64,000 bases of DNA from Microbispora siamensis (GCF_016863095.1 NZ_BOOF01000025.1:1-64000); one strand, 5' to 3'. Numbered from the stretch's first letter, positions 25,008-34,442 are shown. The notes: generated by a model not told the origin, from the letters alone. A program made the numbers and translations.

Positions 25008-26024
25008 ATGCTCATCGCACAGCGCCCGAGCCTCCAGGAGGAGTCGCTCGAGGAGCACCGGTCCAGGTTCATCATCGAGCCGCTCGAGCCGGGCTTCGGC
25101 TACACCATCGGCAACTCGCTGCGGCGCACGCTGCTGTCCTCCATCCCGGGGGCGGCGGTCACCAGCATCCGCATCGAGGGCGTGCTCCACGAGTTCTCGA
25201 CCGTGCCCGGGGTCAAGGAAGACGTCACCGACATCATCCTGAACCTCAAGTCGCTGGTCGTCTCCTCCGAGCACGACGAGCCCGTGGTGATGTACCTGCG
25301 CAAGCAGGGCCCGGGTGAGGTCACCGCCGCCGACATCGCGCCTCCGGCCGGTGTCGAGGTGCACAACCCCGACCTGCACATCGCCACGCTGAACGGCAAG
25401 GCGAAGCTGGAGATGGAGCTGACCGTCGAGCGCGGCCGCGGCTACGTCTCCGCCGCTCAGAACAAGCAGCCTGGCCAGGAGATCGGCCGGATTCCGATCG
25501 ACTCGATCTACTCCCCGGTCCTCAAGGTCACCTACAAGGTCGAGGCCACCCGTGTCGAGCAGCGCACGGACTTCGACCGCCTGATCCTCGACGTCGAGAC
25601 CAAGCCGTCCATGAAGCCCCGCGACGCGGTGGCCTCGGCCGGCAAGACCCTGGTCGAGCTGTTCGGCCTGGCCCGTGAGCTCAACGTCGAGGCCGAGGGC
25701 ATCGACATCGGCCCGTCGCCGACGGACGCGGCTCTCGCGGCCGACCTGGCGCTGCCGATCGAGGAGCTCAACCTCACCGTCCGTTCGTACAACTGCCTCA
25801 AGCGCGAGGGCATCCACACCGTGGGTGAGCTCGTCGCCCGCAGCGAGCAGGACCTGCTGGACATCCGCAACTTCGGCGCCAAGTCGATCGAAGAGGTCAA
25901 GCAGAAGCTGCACGAGATGGGCCTGGCTCTCAAGGACTCCCCGCCCGGGTTCGACCCCTCCGCCGTCGCCGGCGGCGGGTACGACGACGAGGACGGCGGG
26001 TTCATCGAGACCGAGCAGTACTGA
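25008..26024 (+). CDS. rpoA: DNA-directed RNA polymerase subunit alpha
   Basis: Alpha subunit, 338 residues. The N-terminal assembly domain ([34 protein letters not shown] region) and the C-terminal domain that contacts promoter UP elements and activators ([36 protein letters not shown]) are both complete. The ATG at 25008 gives the family start MLIAQRPSL and has AGGAG at 24997-25001; a GTG at 24975 would add 11 residues. A hairpin follows the stop. Confidence 0.98.
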   Translation: MLIAQRPSLQEESLEEHRSRFIIEPLEPGFGYTIGNSLRRTLLSSIPGAAVTSIRIEGVLHEFSTVPGVKEDVTDIILNLKSLVVSSEHDEPVVMYLRKQGPGEVTAADIAPPAGVEVHNPDLHIATLNGKAKLEMELTVERGRGYVSAAQNKQPGQEIGRIPIDSIYSPVLKVTYKVEATRVEQRTDFDRLILDVETKPSMKPRDAVASAGKTLVELFGLARELNVEAEGIDIGPSPTDAALAADLALPIEELNLTVRSYNCLKREGIHTVGELVARSEQDLLDIRNFGAKSIEEVKQKLHEMGLALKDSPPGFDPSAVAGGGYDDEDGGFIETEQY

Positions 26025-26041
26025 GCGGCACCCGCACCACA

Positions 26042-26078
26042 CCGTCTCGTGCCGCCCGCCGAGGGCGGCATGAGACGG
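26042..26078 (+). promoter_or_regulatory. 16-bp hairpin between rpoA and rplQ
   Basis: Arms 26042-26057 and 26063-26078 pair at all 16 positions, one of them G-U, with a 5-nt loop and no U-tract. It sits 17 bases after rpoA and 86 before rplQ and may act as a partial terminator or processing site. Confidence 0.5.
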
Positions 26079-26163
26079 CGATGACAAGTCACGACCGGTA
26101 CGCCGGTCGGCCCGACCCCGGTACCTGACACGGCCGGAGCGGGTTATCCATGAGGAGCATGAA

Positions 26164-26700
26164 ATGCCCAAGCCCACCAAGGGCGCCCGCCTCGGCGGCA
26201 GCCCGGCCCACGAGCGGCTGATCCTGGCGAACCTCGCCACCTCGCTGTTCCAGAACGGCCGGATCACCACCACCGAGGCCAAGGCCAGGCGTCTCCGCCC
26301 GCTCGCGGAGAAGCTGATCACCAAGGCGAAGAAGGGCGACATCCACAACCGTCGCCAGGTGCTGACGGTCGTCCGCGACAAGGGCGTCGTCCACCACCTC
26401 TTCACCGAGATCGCTCCGACGTACGCCGAGCGTCCCGGTGGCTACACCCGGATCACCAAGCTCGGCCCGCGTAAGGGCGACGCCGCTCCGATGGCGGTCA
26501 TCGAGCTGGTCACCGAGCAGCTGAACCCGGTCAGGGTCTCCCGTACGGCTCCGGCCGCGCCCGCCGCCGAGGCCGCTCCGGCCGAGGTCGAGGAGACGCC
26601 GGCCGCGCAGGACGAGGCCGCCGAGGGCACCGCCGCCGAGACGGCGGAGGCTCCCGAGGCCGCCGAGTCGGCTGAGGGTGAGAAGAAGGACGAGGCCTGA
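26164..26700 (+). CDS. rplQ: Large ribosomal subunit protein bL17
   Basis: L17, 178 residues, near the tunnel exit. The conserved part (residues 1-120: [57 protein letters not shown]) matches the 127-residue E. coli protein. A further 50 or so residues are Ala/Glu/Pro-rich and acidic, a feature of many actinobacterial L17. It ends the alpha operon. Confidence 0.97.
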   Translation: MPKPTKGARLGGSPAHERLILANLATSLFQNGRITTTEAKARRLRPLAEKLITKAKKGDIHNRRQVLTVVRDKGVVHHLFTEIAPTYAERPGGYTRITKLGPRKGDAAPMAVIELVTEQLNPVRVSRTAPAAPAAEAAPAEVEETPAAQDEAAEGTAAETAEAPEAAESAEGEKKDEA

Positions 26701-26713
26701 TCCCAGGCTCTGT

Positions 26714-26754
26714 GAGCGGGCTCAGTTTCCCTTCGGGGGATGCTGGGCCCGCTC
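26714..26754 (+). terminator. Terminator of the alpha operon
   Basis: Arms 26714-26725 and 26743-26754 pair at 12 positions with one G-U; the intervening bases can form an inner TTCG-type loop. TTCGTTT follows. It lies 13 bases after the rplQ stop. Confidence 0.7.
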
Positions 26755-26764
26755 TTCGTTTGTG

Positions 26765-26788
26765 CACCGTACGAGGCACCGTACGAGG
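26765..26788 (+). repeat. Tandem 12-bp repeat before truA
   Basis: CACCGTACGAGG occurs twice without a gap (26765-26776, 26777-26788), immediately before the GAGGGA ribosome site of truA. It may be a slippage product. Confidence 0.7.
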
Positions 26789-26794
26789 GATGGC

Positions 26795-27685
26795 GTGGAG
26801 CGAGAACTGCGGCTGAGGCTGGACCTGGGCTACGACGGCACGGACTTCTCCGGCTGGGCGCGCCAGCCCGGACGGCGGACCGTGCAGGGGGAGATCGAGG
26901 ACGCGCTGGGCCGGATCCTGCGCCTGGACGCCCCGCCGTCGCTCACCGTCGCGGGCCGCACCGACGCCGGCGTCCACGCGAGGGGACAGGTGGCGCACGT
27001 CGACCTTCCGGTCGCGGCGCTGGCCGCCGCCTCGTCCGTGCGTGCCCCCGTTCCCGTGGACCCGGATGAGGCGTGGGAGGAGCGCGGCGCTGAGTGGCTC
27101 GCTGCGCTGACGAGGCGGCTGGCCGGGGTGCTGCCCCCCGACGTACGGGTGCACGCCGTCAGCGTGGCGCCCGAGGGCTTCGACGCCCGGTTCTCCGCGC
27201 TGTCGCGCCGGTACGGCTACCGCGTCGGCGACGCCCCCGGCGGGGTGGACCCGCTGCGGCGGCGCGAGGTGCTGTGGTACGCCCGGCCGCTGGACGTGGA
27301 CCTGCTGAACGCGGCGGCCGCCCGTCTCCTGGGCGAGCATGACTTCGCCGCCTTCTGCCGCAGGCGCGAGGGCGCGACCACGATCCGCGAGCTGCAGCGG
27401 CTCGAGTGGGTCAGGGGCGAGGACGGGATCCTCCTCGCGACCGTGGTCGCCGACGCCTTCTGCCATTCGATGGTCCGGGCGCTGGTCGGCTCGCTGCTGA
27501 CCGTGGGGGAGGGCAGGCGGCCCGTCGAGTGGCCCGGCGAGGTGCTGGCGAGAGCCGTACGGGACTCGGGTGTCCACGTCGCGCCCGCGCACGGTCTCAC
27601 GCTCGAGGAGGTGCGCTACCCCGAGCCGGAGGAACTGGCGCGGCGGGCCGCCGCCACCCGCCGCGTGCGCACGCTGAGTCCTTGA
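26795..27685 (+). CDS. truA: tRNA pseudouridine(38-40) synthase TruA
   Basis: Makes pseudouridine at positions 38-40 of the tRNA anticodon arm. 296 residues. The catalytic Asp is in [35 protein letters not shown] near the start and [16 protein letters not shown] near the end are typical. An extra acidic stretch around residue 90 ([12 protein letters not shown]) lengthens it over E. coli TruA. The GTG at 26795 has GAGGGA just upstream; GTG 26762 is an unlikely longer start. It follows the alpha operon as in most bacteria, behind its terminator. Confidence 0.95.
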   Translation: MERELRLRLDLGYDGTDFSGWARQPGRRTVQGEIEDALGRILRLDAPPSLTVAGRTDAGVHARGQVAHVDLPVAALAAASSVRAPVPVDPDEAWEERGAEWLAALTRRLAGVLPPDVRVHAVSVAPEGFDARFSALSRRYGYRVGDAPGGVDPLRRREVLWYARPLDVDLLNAAAARLLGEHDFAAFCRRREGATTIRELQRLEWVRGEDGILLATVVADAFCHSMVRALVGSLLTVGEGRRPVEWPGEVLARAVRDSGVHVAPAHGLTLEEVRYPEPEELARRAAATRRVRTLSP

Positions 27686-27754
27686 CTCCGATGCTCCTGA
27701 CGGCGCGGCCGTGGCGGCGCGTGGTCCCCGTGTGGAGACCACGCGCCGGGAGCG

Positions 27755-30700
27755 TCAGCGTGAGGCGCGCTTCTCGATCACCTTCGCCATGTTGTCCCGG
27801 AAGGCGCCGCTGATCGGCGCGAGGTTCTTGTCGTTCGCGTCCGGCGTGTGCCCGTCGGCGTAGGTGGCGTAGCTGAACACGATGTAGCGTCCCCACACCA
27901 TGCCGGCCGCGTAGCCGCCGGAGATCGACACCTTGTCCGCCCGGCTCGCCTTGTCACCGTCGAGGCCGCGGAACCAGACGTTCGCTTTGAGATCCTTGGC
28001 CTGGTCCACGGCGAGGGCCTCGGTCTTGCCGGGCAGCACGGCGATGCCCGTGGTCACGGCGTACTGGCGCTTGCCGTCCACGTAGGTGGCCCTGAGCACC
28101 CTGCGGCACTGCTGCTCGGTGAGGGCCTGCGCGAACGCGCCCGCCGCCGCCTTCCCGCAGTCGTCGGTCACGTCGACCTTGACCCGGCGGTACGTCCGCC
28201 CCGCCAGCGTCACCTTCTCGTCCGGGAACGCCTCTCCCGGCTTGAGGGTCTTCGGGTCGGTCTGCTCCGAGTCGAGGATGGCGGAGGCGACCGTGGAACT
28301 CGGCGTCGGCTCCTCGGAGGGGGGCGCCGCGGTGGTGGCCGCCGGCGTACTGGCGGCCTGCTCGCCGTCCGGCTCGCCGGAGTAGGCGAAGTAGGCCGCG
28401 GTGCCGATCGCCCCCACGACGATCACCGCACCGGCGGCCATCACGATCCTTTTGACCTTCCCGCCGGAGGGCGGAGGGCCGGCGGGGCCGAGCGTCGCCG
28501 GGAGGTTGCCCTCAGGGGAGAGGCCGCCGGGGGCGGAGGGAGTCGGCCCGAATCCGGGTGGAGGCGCCGGCTTGCCCGCCTTGGCCGGTGTCACCGGCGT
28601 GAACGCGAACGGGGTCTCACGGCTCGGCTGCGAGGGCGAACCGGTCGTGGGAGATTTTGGTGCCATATGTCCTGAATTGGGGTCGGGGGAGTCCGCCCCG
28701 GTGGCGCCGTCGCTCGCGGACGGGCCCGTGGGCGGCGTGTCGGATGACGCCGCACCCGGGGGTACGGCGGATGGCGGGACATCCGAGGGGGACGTCGCGG
28801 ACGGCGACTGGGACGGCGACTGATCCTGCGTGTCGTCCTGTCTCCCCAGCGGTGTACCGGACGGTGCGCTGTCGGGCGCCTGACCAGGCGCGCTCCATGT
28901 CTGCGTGGGCGCCGGGAACGGCTCCTCCCGCTGTGGCGGAGGCAGTGGCTGTGTCGTCCTGTCGAAGGACGCGTACTGCGGTTCGCTGTGCGGAGTGGTC
29001 TGCTCGGAGTGGGCGAGAGCCTGGCCGGGTTCGTACGGTGTGCCGGGCATCGGGAACCCCTCGACCGGGGTCGCCGCATGGGCGATCTCGGCCCCGAAGC
29101 CCTCGGGCGGCCCGGCGTGACCCGGCGCGGGAGGATACGACGCCGGCGCGCCGGGCGGCGGGACGCTCCCCGCGGGAGCGTCCTGCGCGGGCACACCCGC
29201 CCCTGCGGACTCGCCCGCCTGTCCCGGTCCTTCGGCGGGCAGCGTTCGCTCGTCGATTCGCTCATCGGCAGGCACATCGGCGTGATGCGCCGTGTCCGCG
29301 GGCGTGCCGGTGTGGTCCGGCGCGGTGCTGTGGTCCGGCGCGCCGGTGTGGTCCGGCGCAGCGCTGTGGTTGGGCGTGCCGGTGAGCGGGATAGCGTCGC
29401 CGGGCGTGCCGCCTGACTCGCTCGTGCCCGCCCGGTCGCCGGCCGGGCCCTCGGACGCCTGCGCCGTGCCGGGCTCGTCCTGATAGGCGTTCGTCGGGGG
29501 CCAGGAGGTGCCCGCGGGCATCTCCCCCTGCGGGTACGGCTCGCCCGGCAGCCGTGGCGGCCACACAGGCACGTCGCCGGGCTCTCCGGGCCGGACCGCC
29601 TCCGGGGACGTGGCTTCCTCCGCGTACGCCTCCGGCTGCCCGGCCGGGAATCCCGGACCGGGCTGGGGCGGTGCGCCCGGGTACGCCCCGGGCTGGTGGC
29701 CGCCGGAGGCGTGCTCCTGCCCCGGTAGCGCGACCGGAGGCGGCCCATAGCGCGGCCCATGCTGCGGCCCGTCCTGCGGCCCGTCCTGCGGCCCGCCCTG
29801 CGGCACGTGCTGAGAGCCGTACTGCGGTCCGTACTGCGGCGGGGCGGCGGGTGGATGCCCCTGGTGGGGGACCGGCGCCTGTGGCCAGGCCTCCCCGCCG
29901 GACGGCTGCCCCCCGGCGGGGGCGGACCCCCACTCGTGGAATGACGGCACGCCGGGCGCCGCCTCGCCGGGCTGGGCGGCCCAGGGACCACCGGCGTGCT
30001 GCTGGTCCGGCCCGTACGCGGGCGGTGCGGCGGGAGGGCCGCCGGGCTGCGACCAGGCGGCGGGCCCGGCAGGGCCCTGCCATGCCCCACCCTGACCCCC
30101 CTCGTCGTACGGCGAGGGGGACGTGCCGAAGGCGCCGGGCGGGGCCGGTTCGCCGCCTGCCGGGGGCGGCCAGGAGGTGGGGCCGGTGTCACCCGTCCCC
30201 GCCTGTGCGGGGCCCTGCGGCCACTGTGGCTCGTTTCCGGAGTAGGGCCAGGAGGTGACGCCGCCGGGCTGTGGACCGGGGTTGGGGCCGGGCTGGGCAG
30301 CGGGATCATTGACGGGGGCCGGCCACATCTGCGGGGCTCCCGAGCCCGCTGAGGGGGGCTCCTGCTGCCACGGCTGCGGGGCCGAGCCAGGTGAGCCGGG
30401 TGGGGGCGGCGGTTCCCAGGTCGGCGCTCCGGGGCCCTGCGAGGGCCACGGCTGCGCTCCCGTGTCGGCCGGAGGCTGCCACGCCGCCGGGTTCGCCCCC
30501 TCCACGGGCTGCTGCCACGCCGGGTTGGGCCCCTCCATGGGCGGCTGCCAGGGCTGCGTCCCGGGGCCGTACGCGGGCGGCTGAGGCCCGGTGCCCGCTC
30601 CGGGCGCGCCGTGGCCGTACGCGGGCTGCTGTGGGCCGGGAGGCGGGGGCGTCTGCGGGTAGCCGGGGCCGCCCGCGCTCTGGGCGGGCTGCCAGGGCGG

Positions 30701-31549
30701 CTGCGTGGGCTGCCAGGACGGGGCGTCCGGGCCCGGCGGCTGCTCCCAGCGCACGGCGTTCGGGTCGGCCGGGGGCTGCCAGGCCTGGACGCCCTGGCCC
30801 GCGGGCTGCCAAGGCGCCGGGCCCGGCGCGGGCGGTCGCGCATCGGCGTTCTCGGGCGGAGGCTGCCATGGGGGCGTGGCCGGAGCCGGGGGCTGCCAGG
30901 CGGGCGGGCCGTACCCGGGATGCCGCTGGTCGCCGTGGCCGGTCGGCTGCTGGTCGCCGTGGCCGGGCTGCTGCCACGAGTGGATGCCCTGGCCCTCCGG
31001 TTGCTGCCAGGAGGGCGTCCCCGCGCCGTACGCGGGCTGCGGTGGCACCGCGCCGTGGCCGACTGCGGGCCCGGCTCCGTGGCCGGCCCCGGGGCCGGGA
31101 TGCGGCTCATCGGGCGCGGGCAGGGCAAGGGCCTCGTCGCCGGGGCGGCGCGGCGCGGGAAGGCCCCCGGGTTCCCCCGATACTCCAGCGTTCCCCGGCA
31201 CACCGGCGTTTCCCGGTACGCCGGGGGCGGCGGGCGGCGGGCCGTACGCCGGAACGGCCCTGAACCTGTTCGTGCTCTCCGGGTCGTCGGGCGATTCGGG
31301 TGCCCCGAGACCGCCGGGTGGCCCATACCTGGTCGGGTAGGGCACGACCGGAGGCCGGTCCGCCGCACCGGCGACGTCCGGGGCCCAGGCCGTGCCGTCG
31401 TCCGCCGGGGGCCGGCCGAATCCGGGCGGCGGGGTCTGGCCGAAGCTCGGAGGTGGCGTCGGAGGTGTCGCCGAGCCCTCGGCGTCCGCCTCGCGGCGGG
31501 CCGACGCCGTTTCGTGTTCGTGCTCGGAACCGGAATCCTTGCCACGCAT
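27755..31549 (-). CDS. Giant Pro/Gly/Gln-rich single-pass membrane protein
   Basis: A 1264-residue protein of unknown function. About the first 1030 residues are low-complexity, rich in Pro, Gly, Gln, Ala and Trp, with some twelve WQPP/WQQP-like units near residues 150-390; no folded domain is visible there. One membrane helix lies at about 1035-1056 after basic residues, predicting a cytoplasmic N-terminus. The roughly 200-residue outer part has a Ser/Thr/Pro linker and a globular domain with two Cys (C1131, C1148) followed by RRVLRATYVDG. That domain resembles the one in the neighbour at 31656-32864, so the two are paralogues. The start is supported by a -10-like box 7 bases upstream. Confidence 0.8.
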   Translation of the reverse strand: MRGKDSGSEHEHETASARREADAEGSATPPTPPPSFGQTPPPGFGRPPADDGTAWAPDVAGAADRPPVVPYPTRYGPPGGLGAPESPDDPESTNRFRAVPAYGPPPAAPGVPGNAGVPGNAGVSGEPGGLPAPRRPGDEALALPAPDEPHPGPGAGHGAGPAVGHGAVPPQPAYGAGTPSWQQPEGQGIHSWQQPGHGDQQPTGHGDQRHPGYGPPAWQPPAPATPPWQPPPENADARPPAPGPAPWQPAGQGVQAWQPPADPNAVRWEQPPGPDAPSWQPTQPPWQPAQSAGGPGYPQTPPPPGPQQPAYGHGAPGAGTGPQPPAYGPGTQPWQPPMEGPNPAWQQPVEGANPAAWQPPADTGAQPWPSQGPGAPTWEPPPPPGSPGSAPQPWQQEPPSAGSGAPQMWPAPVNDPAAQPGPNPGPQPGGVTSWPYSGNEPQWPQGPAQAGTGDTGPTSWPPPAGGEPAPPGAFGTSPSPYDEGGQGGAWQGPAGPAAWSQPGGPPAAPPAYGPDQQHAGGPWAAQPGEAAPGVPSFHEWGSAPAGGQPSGGEAWPQAPVPHQGHPPAAPPQYGPQYGSQHVPQGGPQDGPQDGPQHGPRYGPPPVALPGQEHASGGHQPGAYPGAPPQPGPGFPAGQPEAYAEEATSPEAVRPGEPGDVPVWPPRLPGEPYPQGEMPAGTSWPPTNAYQDEPGTAQASEGPAGDRAGTSESGGTPGDAIPLTGTPNHSAAPDHTGAPDHSTAPDHTGTPADTAHHADVPADERIDERTLPAEGPGQAGESAGAGVPAQDAPAGSVPPPGAPASYPPAPGHAGPPEGFGAEIAHAATPVEGFPMPGTPYEPGQALAHSEQTTPHSEPQYASFDRTTQPLPPPQREEPFPAPTQTWSAPGQAPDSAPSGTPLGRQDDTQDQSPSQSPSATSPSDVPPSAVPPGAASSDTPPTGPSASDGATGADSPDPNSGHMAPKSPTTGSPSQPSRETPFAFTPVTPAKAGKPAPPPGFGPTPSAPGGLSPEGNLPATLGPAGPPPSGGKVKRIVMAAGAVIVVGAIGTAAYFAYSGEPDGEQAASTPAATTAAPPSEEPTPSSTVASAILDSEQTDPKTLKPGEAFPDEKVTLAGRTYRRVKVDVTDDCGKAAAGAFAQALTEQQCRRVLRATYVDGKRQYAVTTGIAVLPGKTEALAVDQAKDLKANVWFRGLDGDKASRADKVSISGGYAAGMVWGRYIVFSYATYADGHTPDANDKNLAPISGAFRDNMAKVIEKRASR

Positions 31550-31556
31550 AGCCGGA

Positions 31557-31562
31557 AGCGTA
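31557..31562 (-). promoter_or_regulatory. -10 box for a leaderless start (gene at 27755-31549)
   Basis: On the minus strand TACGCT is followed by 7 bases and the ATG at 31549. No ribosome-binding site is visible, so transcription probably starts at or next to the start codon. No clear -35 is seen. Confidence 0.45.
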
Positions 31563-31655
31563 ACGTCGCGGGCGCGATCGGCGTGCCCCTATGGGCGTTT
31601 CGGTCCGTGCCGCCCCGGGTCGCCCACCGGCTCCCACCTCAGTGAACGCCTGGCC

Positions 31656-32864
31656 TCAGCTGGGGCCACCGTTCAGCGAGCGGGTGTCGAGGGCAGGGAA
31701 AACAGTCGCGTCGGTGACGTCCACCGCGGTCTGGTAGAGCCGTTTCAACTCGTTCTTGGCTGGTTTGTGGCCGTCCTTGAACTGGAACCAGAGCAGCACC
31801 GCGTAGTGGCCGTGGGTCCAGCCGCCCGCGTACGCCTCGCCGGTGCCGAGGTGCTTGGTGGCCTCGTCCTTGCCCGGCAGCGGCTTGAGGTAGTCCTTGC
31901 GCTCACCGCCGCCCCCGGCGGAGGCGACCTTCTTCGCCGTGGCGGAGGTCTTCAGGTTGGCGACGCCCACGGTGCCGATGACCGTGCCCTTGGAGTCCGC
32001 GAAGCTCGCCCGCAGCAACTGTGTGCACCCGCCCGCCTTGAGCGCCTTGGTGATTTTGTCGCCGGTGACGCCGTCCGCGCATTTCTTCTCCTTGCGGAAC
32101 GCCGTGCGGACGTACGAACGCTTGTTCTTGACGAATTTGCTCTTCGCGAACAGCTCCCGGAGCGACAGCGGCGTTTTGTCGGTCGCCCGTGAGGCGGTGT
32201 AGCCGAATTTGCCGGGAGGGCCTTCGGAGACGAGCGGTGGTGAGGGGCGGCTGGTGGGCGTCGGGGCGGCGACCGGCGGCTTCTCGTTGCGCGCGGCGTA
32301 CCACAGGCCGGTGAACAGCGCCCCGATCAGGGCCAGCAGGGCGAGGCCGAGGGCCCAGGGGCGACGCCACCAGGGGCCCTTCGCGTCCGGATCCCACACG
32401 GGCTCCGGCGGCGCAGGCTCCCGCGGCGCCGTCGGCTGCCGCCGCGCGTCCCAGTCGCCACCCGCCTGACCGCCGGCCGGGGACGCGTACGGGCCCGACG
32501 CGAGCTGCTCCACCCGGTGGGGGCCGTCCTGCTCGTACGGCCCGCGCCCGGCGTACGGCGGCTGCTCGGGCTGTTGCTGCTGTTGGTAGGGCTGCTGTTG
32601 GTAGGGCTGATAAGGCGCCTGCTCGCGTTCATAGGGCGATTGCTCGCGGGCGTACGGCGATGGTTCACGCTGGTAGGGCGCCTGCTCGCGTTCATACGGC
32701 GACTGCTCGCGCGGGTATGGCGGCTGGCCCCCGCCGTACGGGGGCGCGTCACGACGGCCGGCGAGGGGTGAGTCGTCCCCACCGGAGTACGGCGGCAGGT
32801 CCCGCCTGCGTGGATCCGGGGGATGATGCGGCGGAGGTGGTTGCTGGTCGCCGGGATAACCCAT
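31656..32864 (-). CDS. Pro/Gln/Tyr-rich single-pass membrane protein
   Basis: A 402-residue protein of unknown function. Residues 1-165 are low-complexity with repeated EREQ(A/S)PY units at about 51-85 and a poly-Gln stretch near 90-98. A basic WWRRPW segment and a membrane helix (about 170-190) follow, predicting an inside N-terminus and outside C-terminus. The outer domain has C262 and C280 followed by TQLLRASFAD, and the GGWTHGHYAVLLWF segment aligns with GMVWGRYIVFSYA of the larger neighbour. The pair probably arose by tandem duplication. It starts 41 bases from the CAP gene on the same strand. Confidence 0.8.
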   Translation of the reverse strand: MGYPGDQQPPPPHHPPDPRRRDLPPYSGGDDSPLAGRRDAPPYGGGQPPYPREQSPYEREQAPYQREPSPYAREQSPYEREQAPYQPYQQQPYQQQQQPEQPPYAGRGPYEQDGPHRVEQLASGPYASPAGGQAGGDWDARRQPTAPREPAPPEPVWDPDAKGPWWRRPWALGLALLALIGALFTGLWYAARNEKPPVAAPTPTSRPSPPLVSEGPPGKFGYTASRATDKTPLSLRELFAKSKFVKNKRSYVRTAFRKEKKCADGVTGDKITKALKAGGCTQLLRASFADSKGTVIGTVGVANLKTSATAKKVASAGGGGERKDYLKPLPGKDEATKHLGTGEAYAGGWTHGHYAVLLWFQFKDGHKPAKNELKRLYQTAVDVTDATVFPALDTRSLNGGPS

Positions 32865-32871
32865 GGCGCTG

Positions 32872-32877
32872 AGATTA
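32872..32877 (-). promoter_or_regulatory. -10 box for a leaderless start (gene at 31656-32864)
   Basis: On the minus strand TAATCT is followed by 7 bases and the ATG at 32864, with no ribosome-binding site. This suggests a leaderless mRNA separate from the CAP gene upstream. Confidence 0.45.
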
Positions 32878-32905
32878 GTCGGCTAATTGGACAGATGAGG
32901 AAGGG

Positions 32906-33631
32906 TCAGGAATACCCGAAGTCCTCGGTCCACCACGGGCCGCCCTCGCCCGTGCTCACGCCGACCCCGGTCGCGACCAGGCGGCAGTCGAGCAGCGTGG
33001 CGCGGTCGCTCCGCCCGGCCATCCAGCCGCGTACGACCGCCTCGGCGGTCTGGTAGCCCCTGGCGATCGTCTCGGCCCCGCCGTCGGAGTAGCCCGCCGC
33101 GCCCATCCGGTCCCAGGGAGAGGCGCCCCCGGGGGAGCTGTGCCGGAACAGCCTGCTCGACGCCATCTCGTCCGAGTGCGCGCGGGCGGACTCCACCAGG
33201 CGGGGGTCCACGCGCAGGGGCCGGCAGCCGTGCCTGCGGCGCTCGGCGTTGACCAGGCGCACGACCTCGGCCTCCATCGAGGCGGACCGCATCGAGTCGG
33301 CGTCGTATGTGTCGTCGCCGCCGTCCGTCCCGGGCGTGAGAACGGTGTGCCGCGAGCCGCCGTCGGAGCCGTCGATCAGGTTGGAGGGCGGCCTTTCCTT
33401 CCGGGGCCGGCGCTGCGGCACCTCCCGGGGGACGACCGGAGCCACGGTGCGCAGCACGTGGTCGAGCGTGGGCCGGTCACGCGGCACCGCGCCCGCCGCG
33501 CTCGCGCTCGGCGACGGGGACGGCTCCGACTTGCGCAGGTAGACGTCGTCGACCTCGCCCGACCTGGCGCTCATCCTGCCGATCACGACGCCGGTGAGCA
33601 GGATGGCCACGGCGCACGCCAGCAGACCCAT
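32906..33631 (-). CDS. Membrane-anchored CAP (SCP/PR-1)-domain protein
   Basis: A 241-residue protein. A hydrophobic segment at the N-terminus (about residues 2-20) anchors or exports it, a Ser/Pro/Arg-rich linker of about 100 residues follows, and the last 125 residues match the CAP family: VVRLVNAERRRHGCRPLRVD, ARAHSDEMASSRLFRHSSP and GWMAGRSDRATLLD. Bacterial CAP proteins are secreted and of varied, mostly unknown function. The ATG at 33631 has GGGGGA at good spacing; an in-frame start at 33718 would add 29 residues and lacks a ribosome site. It is divergent from rplM. Confidence 0.8.
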   Translation of the reverse strand: MGLLACAVAILLTGVVIGRMSARSGEVDDVYLRKSEPSPSPSASAAGAVPRDRPTLDHVLRTVAPVVPREVPQRRPRKERPPSNLIDGSDGGSRHTVLTPGTDGGDDTYDADSMRSASMEAEVVRLVNAERRRHGCRPLRVDPRLVESARAHSDEMASSRLFRHSSPGGASPWDRMGAAGYSDGGAETIARGYQTAEAVVRGWMAGRSDRATLLDCRLVATGVGVSTGEGGPWWTEDFGYS

Positions 33632-33796
33632 CTGAGTCCCCCGTAGGGGGCCACGGAAGGTGTGATTTTTGTGAGGGGTCTGCCACATACCGCAGTCAAA
33701 TATAGGGATCCGCGCCATGGGGAAGAAGAGGCGATTGGGTATGGATTTGATGAACGTTCAAATGAGTCGTTCCAATGACCCGCCGCCTTCGCTGTT
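33632..33796. other. Divergent intergenic region, CAP gene/rplM
   Basis: The 337 bases from 33632 to 33968 hold no gene I can support. They contain a perfect 10-bp palindrome TGAACGTTCA at 33751-33760, a possible operator, and the rplM promoter at 33797-33825 with a leader of about 135 bases. Confidence 0.45.
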
Positions 33797-33825
33797 TTGA
33801 CCAGGCGGCATCGGGTCGGTAGTCT
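33797..33825 (+). promoter_or_regulatory. Probable rplM-rpsI promoter
   Basis: TTGACC (33797-33802), a 17-base spacer and TAGTCT (33820-33825) match the housekeeping consensus well. Transcription would start near 33832. Confidence 0.7.
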
Positions 33826-33968
33826 GCTAGTTCGTTGTGTGTGGATCGGTCTGTCCGCAGACCGGTGCACGGCGCGTCCGGCGTCTTCTCCCGTACACGT
33901 GGAGACGGAGGTTGTCGCCGTGCCTGCGCAACCTACCGAGAGTTCACATTCCGACAGAAGGCACTGCC

Positions 33969-34412
33969 GTGCGCACGTTCTCACCGAAGCCCAACGACGT
34001 CGAACGTCAGTGGTACGTCATCGACGCGACCGACGTCGTACTCGGCCGGCTGGCCAGCCAGGTGGCGACCCTGCTCCGCGGGAAGCACAAGCCGATCTTC
34101 GCTCCGCATGTCGACACGGGTGACTTCGTCATCGTCATCAACGCCGACAAGATCGCCCTGAGCGGCAACAAGCTCGAGCAGAAGAAGGCGTACCGCCACT
34201 CGGGGTACCCCGGTGGTCTGCGCTCCGTCAGCTACGGCGAGCTCATGGAGAAGCGTCCGGACCGGGCCGTCGAGAAGGCCGTCCGTGGCATGCTTCCCAA
34301 GAACGCCCTGGGCCGGAAGATGGCCAAGAAGCTCAAGGTCTACGCCGGCGCCGAGCACCCGCACCAGGCCCAGCAGCCGGTGCCCTTCCAGATCACCCAG
34401 ATCGCCCAGTAA
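33969..34412 (+). CDS. rplM: Large ribosomal subunit protein uL13
   Basis: L13, 147 residues, an early 50S assembly protein. [38 protein letters not shown] and [19 protein letters not shown] are typical. The GTG at 33969 gives the family N-terminus; a longer in-frame version upstream runs through the leader. It forms an operon with rpsI and glmM. Confidence 0.98.
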   Translation: MRTFSPKPNDVERQWYVIDATDVVLGRLASQVATLLRGKHKPIFAPHVDTGDFVIVINADKIALSGNKLEQKKAYRHSGYPGGLRSVSYGELMEKRPDRAVEKAVRGMLPKNALGRKMAKKLKVYAGAEHPHQAQQPVPFQITQIAQ

Positions 34413-34442
34413 TCGCGAGCCAGGAAAGTTAAGAGGAGAACC

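Noticed and set aside
26765-26788. Tandem repeat as a binding-site array
   Set aside because: Only two copies occur and they lie against the truA ribosome site; chance duplication is simpler.
28591-31545. 984-codon Arg/Pro-rich frame on the minus strand overlapping the giant membrane protein
   Set aside because: It lies in another frame of the same strand. The chosen frame has the membrane helix, a folded C-domain and a paralogue next door; this one has none.
27755-31549. Glycine/proline-rich part considered as a secreted collagen-like or PE/PPE-type protein
   Set aside because: There is no signal peptide, no regular Gly-X-Y repeat and no PE or PPE motif; the single helix near the C-terminus predicts a cytoplasmic tail.
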